A stretch of DNA of 64,000 bases from Campylorhamphus procurvoides (taxonomy: Eukaryota; Chordata; Aves; Passeriformes; Dendrocolaptidae): contig WBMV01004991.1 in the NCBI GenBank assembly GCA_013396655.1, positions 1 to 64,000 on the forward strand, in the 5' to 3' direction. The position numbers and the translations under genes are program-made. This document shows, piece by piece, positions 1-10,791 of the stretch (positions within the stretch are counted from its first letter, which is position 1; each line of letters opens with the position of its first letter). The notes under the pieces are model-generated. The model saw only the letters and a list, made by a program, of their open reading frames with translations. It searched no databases and had not been told where the DNA came from.

Positions 1-23
1 TCCTTCCCTCTCTCCCTCCCTCT
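1..23. repeat. Pyrimidine-rich simple repeat (TCCC/TC)
   Basis: The first bases of the window are an uninterrupted C/T tract made of TCCC and TC units. It is simple low-complexity sequence and may continue to the left of the window. Confidence 0.8.
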
Positions 24-180
24 AATTTAGACAGTATGAAAATATTACCCTTGTCATCCAGGTGTGTCTGTAAGATATATGTACCTCCATTTCCCTTCTG
101 GAATGCTTTGTGAGATTTGTACAGGAGTGTGTGGGAAGGAAAGGAGCATGTATGGTTTCCCCAGATTTCTGCCTGCCTTT

Positions 181-474
181 TCATTGTGAGGTTTGAAAGT
201 GAGGCTTTGATCTGAACATTGATAGTTCTGTGGAGGGTAAGGATGACGTTTTACTCTCACTGGATACTTTTTTGTTGTTTGCTGTTGATTTCAAGTCTTC
301 CCCCAATTTCTTCAGTCTGGAATTCACAGACTCAGACTTCTGCTGCAGGGAAAACATGGAAATTGTTTTTTCCCTTGTCACAAAGTGTTTTTTAATAGTT
401 GCCTCCTTTTCTGCCGTCTTTTCTTCTGCTTTAATATCTCTAATAAGTATTACCATCTGCTTGGGTGCCTGGTA
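181..474 (-). CDS. Candidate terminal coding exon of an unrecognised minus-strand gene
   Basis: The frame reads about 97 residues on the minus strand and ends in TGA at 181-183. I start it at 474 because an AG with a fair pyrimidine tract (CTTGGCCTTGTTTACTATGTGTAG) directly precedes the in-frame codon TAC. The predicted peptide is lysine-, glutamate- and serine-rich, with a probable amphipathic or coiled-coil start (around IRDIKAEEKTAEKEATIKK) and a serine-rich tail. That suggests a cytoplasmic or nuclear C-terminus; there is no membrane segment. The phase is 0, matching the candidate exon at 2037-2156. A plus-strand frame overlaps it but is less protein-like. I do not recognise a family, and frames this long occur by chance in AT-rich DNA, so the call rests on composition and splice context. 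No AATAAA signal lies in the 180 bases downstream, so a 3' UTR would continue off the window. Confidence 0.3.
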   Translation of the reverse strand, partial: YQAPKQMVILIRDIKAEEKTAEKEATIKKHFVTREKTISMFSLQQKSESVNSRLKKLGEDLKSTANNKKVSSESKTSSLPSTELSMFRSKPHFQTSQ

Positions 475-2036
475 CTACACATAGTAAACAAGGCCAAGAG
501 TTTCTGAGGGGCTGGAGCAATGTTGCTTACTATTAGGCATAATGGAGATCATTGTCTTTGCCTGGGGCAGGTGGGCTGGGGCTGGAGCACACATAGAAAT
601 GCAGAACATGTGCTGGGGTTCAGCTATCTGCACTTTTCTTAAAAAGGGGTTTGGCTGTTGAGCTAGCAGTGCTTACTTAGTATGCAGGGACTCTTCTCCT
701 GCCATTCTCTGGCCCCTAACATTCTTAACCTTAGAGAGAAGGATATAACATACTGTGATGCTACTAACTGGTCGAAAGGCACTATCAATTTTAGATGTGA
801 TAGGTACATGTCAGAATCAGCATAATTAACTGGAATGACAATCCTGTTAAATGTGTTCATGCCATTGCACTGGCAATAAAGCATGTGTAAATTTACAATT
901 AAGGCCTGTCTTTCTTCTATACCTTGGAGACTAGGGACAAACATTAAGAAGTTGTATAGTATCAGGAGCTGAGGAGAGATATTTATCACAGTAAAAACAT
1001 CAGGTGATGCATTTCCCAGGTTATCTGTCCTTCTTATGCAAATACTATTTTTGCTGGAAATTTCAGGCTAAGTAATACTTATATTTCTGATCTGAAAGGT
1101 GATATTTCACCCTCTGAATTTTTGTTTTCATTTGCAAGATGGATGAGAACCATATTGTTAACTACCTTGCATAAAAGTATTTGAAATAGCTCCTGTTTCA
1201 CATTATACATCAAGCTGCATTTTCTTTATATTGGGTGCACTGCACATTGCATATCCACAGGGAAATTTCCAGGGATGCTATAAGACATTTTCCTACATTG
1301 GACATAGATGCTACAGTTCCTGCTACAGTGATGGCTGGAAACCATCAGCATAAGTAAGATAAAGGTGATTTAAAGTGTGTCTTTGAGTCAGGCAAAGAAC
1401 TGACAGCCATCTTTAAACAGCCTGACCCTGGGATGACCCTGAGCTCAGCTGGTTGTGAGATAGTTGGGTCTATTATGGGACAAAGGATCATATGTCTGAC
1501 AGGATGCAGAGAACACATTACAGGATCACAGCTGAGTAACAGTGCAAGACATAATGTACATTTATTTGATGAACAACATAAGCAAATCTTGCCAAGAAAA
1601 TTTAATTTCAACTATTTTGTTTATTTCAAGTCAATCTCTTTGTGCTGCCTATTTCAAGAAATTAGTATTTGCTAGCTTTTTCTCTTCAAGGAATGAAACT
1701 GATGATCATGCTAGTGAAATTTATAAAGCATGCAGGATGCACACTGATAAATTCATGTAATGAAGTTGCACATTTCTATTGTTTTTCCTTCCCATGTGGG
1801 CTCAATCTGCATCTACTCAACATTAAATTTCAAACATCTTTGCCTAAAACCACATATAACTTGGTCAAGTGAGGCTGGAAATGTCACAACTAGGGCAACA
1901 GTGGTTAGAGAGAAAGCTATGGGCTTCAAACAGCATACAGGCTTGCACTTGAGTAACTGCGTACATGTGAAATGTACCAGGAGACCAAAATTTGGCATGA
2001 CACGGTTCTCAAGAAGGGAGAGAAATACTCAAGTAC
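475..2036. other. Putative intron or intergenic sequence
   Basis: This separates the two left-edge exon candidates. It is AT-rich and unique-looking, with a POU octamer ATGCAAAT at 1036-1043. A good acceptor-like tract on the minus strand (reading TATATCCTTCTCTCTAAG) lies near 735, with a GTAAGC donor near 675. The 53-base exon they would define does not fit the phase of the downstream candidate exon, so I do not call it. Confidence 0.4.
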
Positions 2037-2156
2037 CTTGTCAGTCTGAACTTCCTTCGCATCTAGTTTTATGGCTAACACTGCGGCAAGGGATCTGATG
2101 TCCTCAATATCAGCACTGGGAAAAGGGCTATCAGAGATATGGAAAATCTGTGTAAC
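2037..2156 (-). CDS. Candidate internal coding exon of the same unrecognised minus-strand gene
   Basis: On the minus strand a 120-base segment encodes 40 residues in phase 0 at both ends. It begins with VTQIFHISDSPFP and continues into an acidic then helical part (ADIEDIRSLAAVLAIKLDAK). Upstream is a branch-point-like CTAAT followed by ACAAG at the exon start; a second AG nine bases further in would give a 37-residue version in the same frame. The donor is AAG followed by GTACTT, acceptable but not strong. The exon contains two CpG dinucleotides in codons, unusual for this CpG-poor region and compatible with selection. Phase 0 on both sides allows direct joining to the exon ending at 181. The product is unknown: I find no catalytic or binding motif. 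A chance open frame remains possible. Confidence 0.3.
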
Positions 2157-5100
2157 CTTGTACATCAGATATTAGATCAGCTCTAGCCTCTCCTCCTCAA
2201 ACTTCATCGTATGCCATGGAAGGGAATGATTGCTGGACTGAACACAGGGAAACAGGCTGGGGAGGGAAGGGGCTTGCCCAAACTACTTTGCTGGTCAGGC
2301 ACCAACCAATGTGCCCTGACCCTGATACTGACCATGCCAGGTTTCTGTTGTGGAGGAAAGGGAGAACGGGTGTCTCATTGCTGCTGTGGCAGGAAAGAGG
2401 GCGGAGCGATAGGGAAGGGGGGCAGTATGTCTGTCAAATGACAAGACCACATCTGCCACAACTCCTCTCATTGCTATCTCCTTACCCCTCTGCTGCCCCA
2501 AACCTGCCATCCAGCATCACCAGGTGGGAGGCAAAAGCTTCAATCAACAGAAGGAAAACTGAGAGTTAACCCCCTGCCCTCCCTGTGGCCCCCACTGCCG
2601 ATGTGGTGGAGTGATGAGAGAGGCAGAATGAAGTACCGCATCACAGGCAAAGCTGAGAGCAGCGCTTTAGCTCAGCCAGCTTTCATGGGGACGGGGGGTT
2701 AATCTGCTTCCCAGGCCCTGTTGTCAGTAGCCACACATCCTATTGCTTCAGGCAGGCTTGGATAAGGCTCAGAGTCCTATGCAAACAGCTCACTCTTTAC
2801 AGAGCTACTGTGCTGAGTGACCTCTTCTAATGTATTACTGGTTTATATTTGTGATGATTGCTTCCAAAGGGGAAATGACATGAAGTGAATCAGTGTGACC
2901 TCATTAGCGTGGCTCACACTGGTAAATGGATGACCACCATTAGGAAGGCTCTGTTGTGGCAGTGCTTCCATCGTGTTACCTGTGGATAGTATCATCATCT
3001 TGCTACAACCTGCTGCAAAGATTAATGCACTGCGCTAACTTGTGTGCTACAGCTGCTTTCTGTCTTATAAATATTGACTTCTGTGCCAAAAACAACAAGT
3101 TGGTACAACATAAATTAATCTTCTGCTTGACTGATGCATCTTTACAGACCAGTTTGTCTTTAGAAAATAGAGCCCAAGAGAGTTTTATGATTTAGAAAAA
3201 TACTTTATAAGTTGATTTAAAATATAGGCTGTGATAAGCAGAGGCATCATTAAAGTGACATGGGGGCTATATTTTGCCTTCTAGATTTTCCTAACTGTGC
3301 CATCTGTTTGTTATCTTGACTTGTGTGAAATTTTAAAGAAATTGCCAGACTCTGGGTCCTGAATCTTTTCTGTATGTTGCAGTTTTTTGGTTAATTTATC
3401 TATCACACTATTCAAATGGTTTTAAGCCACTTAATTTTTTTGTTTTAACTAGGAAAAAAATCTTTAGATAATCTGATTTATTAGAACTCTTGAAGATGTC
3501 CTCCATTTGCAGAGGACACCTTTTGTCCTCAGCAATAGCATTACAGTGCCAGGGAAGCAAAGCACATCTCCCAGCTGATGTTAGACACTAAGTCACGGTA
3601 TAGTAAAATTATGAAGTTAACAGTAAACACCAACACACAGTGTCATGGTGCTAAAAGATTCAAAGATAGGACATCAGCCTACCTTAGCTAAGATCCTTCT
3701 AGGAAGACCTGTGCACTAGAATGCTGAAACAAAGGTATTTTACTGGGATGTTGGGTCTAAAGATGAACTCACAGTATGTGGACAATTGCCCTCTCTTGAA
3801 ATTCAGTTGTTCAGGGCTCCAATTACTAGCACTTTTTGTAAGCCTGTCCATACTCTGCATGACAGTAAGAGAAACCAAGTACTCCCTACTGTGATGGAAT
3901 TTTTGACTTGATTATGCTTCTATGGATCATGTGAAAATTAGAAAGGTGTTGTGGTTTAGGACAGTATTGACTCAGATATGTTACCACATACTATAGTCTT
4001 ATACTCCATTGGCCAGATCTGATGGACTTGCAACTGAATTTTTATTCAGATGGAGACTTCAGTGCTGGTTCTTTCAGGGTTTTGATAAAACTCATTTCCA
4101 TGCATCACTGAATAAGCAGTCTGGTGGCAGTAGTTCCACTCCTGGGATGAAATTCATGCCTCCAAAATGGAGGCTGTCAGTAGGTTTTCTCACAGTCCCC
4201 ACCCAGGCTGGTGTTTGGTTGGTGCAATGCCAATACCTTTGAAGCCACTGTCTCATGATCTCTGCACTTTAATTTGCCTTTAGGCCACTAAAATCTCTAT
4301 TAAAATACCAATACCTATCATGGTGGAAGAATAGAGAGCTGATCTGGCTGAGGCTGTCATTGATAGGAGGTTTGAAAATCCTAGATCACAACCCTTCTGA
4401 AGTAATCTGAATGACCTGTGATAGTTATTCCACACCAATGGTTATTTTTGCCTTAAGTAGAAGGTTTATATATCTCAGAAAAAAAAAACAACACAAAGGA
4501 AAATGCTACAGGTGCATAATACTAACAAATTAATAATCCTTTGGAAAGCTTACTTGTTATGTAGTGAAATTAAGCATTTGGGTTTTACATTTGATAAACC
4601 ATAAGCTCTTATCTTTTATAACGGATTATCATGCTTGCTTGGTGTTTAGGAGCTCGAGCAGGTAGATGTTTGCACTGGCTGAGCTGTTTGGAATTTTTAA
4701 AATTTTCTGGTATCTTGTCTCTTGGAGAGGGATATGCCCATGCATTTAAAATTATGGTGCTGAGTGTCATCAAATAAGAGTTGTTTTTCTCTTCGAGGGA
4801 GACAGCTAGAAAAAGTAAACCAACACTGAATTTTAAGCTTCATCCCTGTATGGGTCCTAGTAATCCAAATATACTCATATGGGAAAAGAGTATTTATTTT
4901 GTGGTCAATCCCCTAAAAAAACAACTGAACTGATTAAAATCACTTTCAATCAATAGGTACTGTAATCGGTGGGAATTTTAGTCAATAGGACTTCGAAAAT
5001 GTTAACTGAGAATTCAATTTCTGTTTTGATTATAAGCTCCACATCTATTTAATTACTTCAGGTGCAATGCTGTTGTTAGGAAAAGGTTCATTCATAGTCG

Positions 5101-5161
5101 AATACATATAATAGAGCCATTTTTAGTATATAGTTCCAAATTGTGACAGTGACTAGTTTAC
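2157..5161. other. Non-coding sequence, no recognised gene
   Basis: A patch that is G/C-rich for this window lies at about 2200-2760, followed by ordinary AT-rich sequence. A short inverted repeat TGTCCTC/GAGGACA with an eight-base loop is at 3497-3518, and TGTCCTC occurs again about ten bases later. Open frames here have no protein-like features and overlap on both strands. Several exon-sized segments bounded by good-looking minus-strand splice signals (for example near 2975 and 3690) have stops in most or all frames. Confidence 0.6.
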
Positions 5162-5188
5162 AAAAAAAAAAAAAAAAAGAAAAAAGAA
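5162..5188. repeat. Poly-A tract, interrupted
   Basis: Seventeen adenines in a row are followed by A-rich sequence with two G interruptions. No AATAAA or retrocopy body is visible immediately upstream, so it looks like a simple repeat rather than the tail of a processed pseudogene. Confidence 0.85.
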
Positions 5189-8100
5189 ATTATATGGCCG
5201 GAATCCATAAGTGGGTCATGTGGGTCACAGCCACATAATATCTTCTGTAACTCACTGATAAACTGTGCATCTAATTATAAATATGCCAAAGTGCAGATGT
5301 GATCTTCAGTAAATACATGTTCACACAGCACATTAATGGATTCATATTAAGCAAATGAATGTATTTTGAACTCTAGGAATGATTAATGTATGGAAAGTAA
5401 CATGAGGCTGTAGTTTAGATCAGCTAAATTCTAGACTTCAGACTCTATTGTAGGAAACCTTATGATAGCTTAGTCTTAATTCCAAATTCAAACCCATAAA
5501 CAAATACTCTTTAGTTCTTTTTTCAACACCTTCCACAAATGGGATGCTGATTAGCAGCACAGCAGTAATTGCTACTGTTCTTCATTTACAGAAAGCAAAC
5601 CCAGACACTGGCACTCGGGCAGTACTCTGGATCTGTGGTGTAGGGCTCATCAGCAAGAGCTGTGACTGAAGGCTCGGAACTGGCCAGGTTCGGGTGAATC
5701 TGCATCTCACCTACAAAAGCTGCCTGCTCTCTCAGTGTAGCTGTCTGTGCTCCTGCAGGGTGGATTGCGCTGACACTTTATGTTATTTCAGAAAATTATG
5801 ATTTCTTTACACACTGGGCTCAATAATCTCTTTGTTTCTGTGAAAGTGAAGGTTTTGTGGAAAGGGTTTTTCCCTTATCCAGCTTTAATCTTGAGACCTT
5901 ACTCAAACAAGCAGATCACAGTCAGTGATATACGGACAAGGCTTTGGGTTTTCATGGTTCTCCTGAGGCATAGTCCACCAATATCTCAATCCCTAAAAAT
6001 ATTGATATATAGTTTTTTGTGTGCTACCAGATATTACTACTTGTTCAGGCTCTGACATAGCATGCACTTGTGATTCTGTCCCAGATGTATAAAGCTAAAC
6101 ATAGGCATTACTCTGGATTTCTGGATCAGAGAAAAGCTATGAACAATTACCCTGCTGATTCAGTGACAGCTGAGTCCTCAGATGGCAGCTGAGACCAGCT
6201 CTGTGCCAGCACAACTGTAAGAGAAAAAGATTTCAGATAGGCACTATCTGCACAGGGGGTGTTGAACACTTCAAGTTGCCTGAAAAGTCCCCTTGCACTA
6301 TGAGTTGTGCATCAGAGTGGATGAGGTGAGCATTTCTGAACTGGAGGTTCAGCAGGGACATTCACTTACATTTACAAGAAGAAGAAATCTTTCCTATTCC
6401 CGTGTCTCCCTCCTCACTCTCTTTCTGTTGTATTAAGGTGAACCTGAATGAGACAGCCAGCAGAAAGCCAGCAAAAGGTGAGTGGATGCCCAAGCTGTGA
6501 GCCCTACTCATGTTGCTTTGAAAAAGCAGAAATTTGATTTAACTGGAGGCCATGGCAGGGAGAGAGGCAGGAATGGCATTTCTCTGGGTGTCAGGGAAGT
6601 CACTCTTGGCATGATTGGTTTTTCCCCTCAATTTCAAACACTTGTAAATTCCTCCCAAGCTTCTTTAGGGATGAAAGTTTTGATGCTTGATCTCAGTCCA
6701 TAAAGACACCTTTTTTTCTGCTGAAATTTTGAGGAAAATTATTTGATCTAACTTTGAGTCACAGAAGAGTGAGACAATGAACCTTCTTACAGGCTACAAC
6801 ATAAAAGCAAGCAAGCAAGCAAGTAAGCAGAGGTATCCCAGAGAAAACGATATCTAATTCTGATGTTTGAATGTTCTTCTGTAAAGGCTAATGTCCCACA
6901 AAATTCAAGAAATGCCATGCACAGAAGATTCCTGTGTAAAATCCCAAGTTCGTAAAACATTGTTGAGAAACAATTTCTAAGTGTGGATGGGAAAAGTATT
7001 TCTTTTAGAAACACAAAGGAAATCCTCTAGCATGACAACCTGGAAATTGGAAAAGCGTTGTCTATTCCATTTGGCTGGAATGCCACCCCGGGGCCAGACG
7101 GTTGTGGGGGATTTGGGAATGCCTTCAGATGAACACATCTCAGCCTAGTGAATACTTGCCCATCCCATGTAACTGATGTTTTTTCTGGAAACCAGATCAA
7201 GGACTGAATTTTAACAACTGGCTTATGCACTCAAAATGATCCAAAGCAATGCATTTGCTACTAGTGTTTGTTACATTTAAGCATTAAGTTTGCAGTAGAT
7301 ATCCTACTGTTGCATTTCATGCTTATTGTAAAATACATGGATAATGGCCTTAAAATCAATTTAAGTCTTCTAACAAGTTAAAGCAATGGTTGAACAAAGA
7401 GATGTCAGGACTACATGTCAATTGCCAACATGGATCCATAGACACAAGTGGATTTGGGCTTTTCATTGGTAATCACCTCTCTCCCATCCTGTAGTGAGAG
7501 TGAATGCCTGCTTAACTAGACTATGAGATGTCCAAGCACACAGATATGCTGTTAGCCACAACATTCCCTTGTGTGTTATTGGCTGAAGAAATTCAGTGAG
7601 CTTTAAACTTTTCATCTGATGGGTCAACTAGACCTGGGCAGATATTTATATGGATACACATATTATATTTGAAATTAAAGTACTTGTCCTTCATAAATCA
7701 CCATGTTGGTTTGGGTTTTTTTAAGCTATGAAGTGCTAAACATGTTTTGTTGGCCTGATTTTGCATGATGACAAATAAAAACCTGTAAAAGAGCTTATTC
7801 CATGAAATAATACCAGCAGGAATATATAATGAAAGCAAAGTAATAGTGTTTACAAAATCAAGACTTATCATGCTGTGTAAAGCAAGGCTTTTATTTCAGC
7901 TGTATTCAAATCTGGGCTCTTCTCACTGGTTTTGTCTTAATAAAGAAAACACATCTCATACTGGCAAATAGAGCAATCCCTATTGAGAATAAAATGCCCA
8001 TTGTTGTCATAATGGATCTCCATTGACACATTTAACAGTTTGAATGTATACACTTCAGACACTATAACTTACACTAATTAATCTGTATTACATTGTTAGT

Positions 8101-10689
8101 GCCTTGTAAAAAAACCCCAAAACCCAGCAAGTGGAACTTCTGCAAGAATGCATCATTGACATTAAAGAATAAGCTTGACATCAGTAAAGTAAAACTTTGT
8201 TTTCAGAGATGCTCTGGGAACCTTATGCAGCGAGTGGATAAACCCAGCCAAATGAAACACTGTCCTCCATCACTGTAGAGTATAAACACAGCATATTCTT
8301 ATCTGATGATGAGTTACTGATTTCCGTGTTTAGAATTCAGAGGATTACTAAAGACATTATCTGATCTGTCAATCAAACTGATATCTTGATGACTTGGAAT
8401 ACTGCAACAGATTTAGCAAAGTGTCTTTGCCATAATGCTTATTCTGGGTGTCATGGTTAACCAACATCTTAATTACATACAATGAATTATTTCTCCAATG
8501 GCTTATCATAGTAATACAAGTCTCAGTAGTGATATATAAGCATAGTACATAGCTGTAAGTCACTTAGAACTTCAGGGTCCCACTGAAGGACTACTATAAT
8601 TAAGAATTCAGCAATCCTTACCCATATTGAGTGGAATGAATTTGATTGAAACATGCGTTGGAAACTCAACTCCCTTCAGCCAGTCCAGGGGACTCAGATT
8701 ACTGTACAGAAAGTCCAGATACAGCAAGCACAAGTTTCATCATGGCCAACTACCTGTCCACAGAATCTAAATAACTGAAGTTGAAATAATCTACTCTTAT
8801 CCACTGCTGCTACTCTGCTGGTGCACATGGTGAAGAGAAGAAGCCAAAGTCACCACAAAACAAATTTTCTCATTAAGTAGTGACCTGCATCCAGGTATCT
8901 GGTAGGACCTGGAGGCTTTACATGCCCTATTTGTCTCTGGGCCAATAGCCTGAGGCATTGGCAAGTTCACCTGTCTTCTTTACCTCACCCTCTCTGCTTT
9001 CCTAGATCAACTCTTTGCTCTCATCTCTCCATCTGTCTATTATCTCAAACAAGAGGAGGGACATTTTGGTGAGGAAAAGAGGGCTTGCCTAGGTAGTGAT
9101 GGACACACAGCTGCGTGCTACCTGAGTACTGATGGTATCGAATCAGTGGCATTTTGCATTCACAGATGTGTAAGAGTGTTTGGAGAAAAGGTTGGGGATC
9201 AGGAAAATAAAGCCATGCACCAGAGAAGGAATATACAGATACTCCTCAAAATCCAGTAAAAAAAAAACCCCTGAAAGTGGGAACAGTTTTGGCACAGTGC
9301 ATCTTAATTCACCTGCCTTAAATGTGTCTCACATGTTATCTGTGCTATTTAGGCAACCCTGGCTATAACTGCTGAATGATCTAACATGATTTAAACATGA
9401 AAGCTTATCCTGGATGCAGCTGACAGGGCTGACTGCTCTCCATCACAGCCTAATATGGAATGGCAGCAGAATAGTGACAAGTGGGCTATCACTGTCCCCT
9501 CTGCAGAGGAAGGGAATGTCACTGACATAGCTGGATCCCTTAAAACAGGTCATTGCTGAAGGAAGTCGGTTTCACTGAAAATTCTTATAGAATACAGCTA
9601 CCTATATAAGCTTCTGTCATTACAGAAGGCCAGGGATGATTTTCAAAGAGATGCTCTAAAATGGCTGAGTGCTCATTCTCACAATGATGCAAACTCATTT
9701 GTGCTGTGCAGTACACCCTCATCTAAAATGTAGATTCCTAAAAATCAATGCAATTAATTCCCTGTCTGGGTAGTGAAAACAAACACAATAGTTATGGTGG
9801 TTAATATGTATCATACATTCCTCTAATCTGTATTGGACATATTTTCTGTGGCTAGTTGAACACAGACAGTACAAAAAAGACCAGATTATCAAGTGGTGCA
9901 GCTGATATGATGCCTGAAACTCATAGCTAAGATAGCTGATAGGAGAGCAAACATTTCTTTCAAAAAGATCTAGGAAAAGAGCTCAAGGGATGAACAGATA
10001 TGAATTCCTGTAACTGCTTTTTCATTATCCAGTTCTATTTATAGCCATTTTGCATGGAAGTCCTTGTGTTCCTGATTCTAGCTACAACTATCCACATGAA
10101 GTGTATTTGGGTATTTGCTTCAGGATTGATTACATGCTTATACCAGTAGGAAATGGAAATCATCCAAAATGATCAGCTACAACATAGCTGCATGGCCTAA
10201 CAAGAGAATAGTCCTACCAGGCAATGGAAAAGTTGGTAAATGATTAGCTGATTAAGATTTAGAAGGAAATAGGGCCAAAATGAGCCAAATTATTTACACT
10301 TGGCATTAAATTAAAGTTTTGGTTCATTATTATAGGCTATCTTAATGTTTGTTTAAGTGAACTTCAGCCAGTTGTGCCTTGTACGTGCAACAGGTCATCT
10401 GTAACTAAGACAGAAAGCAATGATCTGCAAATTCTAACTGCCTTGTAGCAGTTATGGCTTAAAGGGGAGGAATAGACAAGACAGCGACAAAGTTTGTTTT
10501 ACCTCATTGATGCTCCCCTGTCACAGGACAATGACTGGTGAACGCTGCATGATCCTTGTGGTGGGATGGGACACTTTGCTTTACCATTTACATAAGAAGA
10601 CACATCTTTTTCTGCCATAGGGTCATTGATTTTCACATAGCAAAAGACTCCTAAACTAGAGAGGAAAAAAAATCCTCCACGTTTCTTAC
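5189..10689. other. Non-coding sequence, no recognised gene
   Basis: AT-rich unique-looking DNA. The minus-strand frame at 7027-7230 contains several CpG and a proline-rich stretch (AFPNPPQPSGPG) but lacks convincing splice sites. No transposable element is recognisable. A 17-base word at 9748-9764 recurs at 27355-27371. Confidence 0.55.
6805..6828. repeat. (AAGC)n tetranucleotide microsatellite
   Basis: Six tandem four-base units are present, the fifth changed to AAGT. It is a short, probably polymorphic microsatellite with no sign of function. Confidence 0.85.
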
Positions 10690-10791
10690 TCTGGGCTCAA
10701 TAACATCAAATGAGCAAATTGACCTTGCATAGGCATTACCCAAAATGATGTGCATGCCATGTTGCTCCCAGTTCAAAGAAACAGCACACTG
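10690..10791 (-). CDS. Weak candidate coding exon, unrecognised product
   Basis: On the minus strand a long pyrimidine tract (TTTCTATCATTTTATTTTTGAAG) is followed by a 102-base open segment and then the donor AGA/GTAAGA. The segment encodes 34 residues in phase 0 at both ends, including CAVSLNWEQHGMH and ICSFDVIEPR. The alternating hydrophobic pattern with a tryptophan and cysteines would suit a beta-rich domain, but no family is recognised. It is on the same strand and in the same phase as the left-edge exon candidates, so it could belong to the same gene across an intron of about 8.5 kb. Splice-like pairs around short open segments arise often by chance, and the evidence is thinner than for the left-edge exons. 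Confidence 0.2.

Noticed and set aside
230..484. Plus-strand frame ending in a hydrophobic stretch, like a membrane segment
   Set aside because: The hydrophobicity is the complement of the K/E-rich minus-strand frame, so it is probably a shadow.
1760..2098. 112-codon plus-strand frame
   Set aside because: It overlaps the more protein-like minus-strand exon candidate and its own product is unremarkable.
3679..3730. Minus-strand segment between an excellent acceptor and a good donor
   Set aside because: All three frames contain stops, so it cannot be an internal coding exon; it shows how often splice-like pairs arise by chance.
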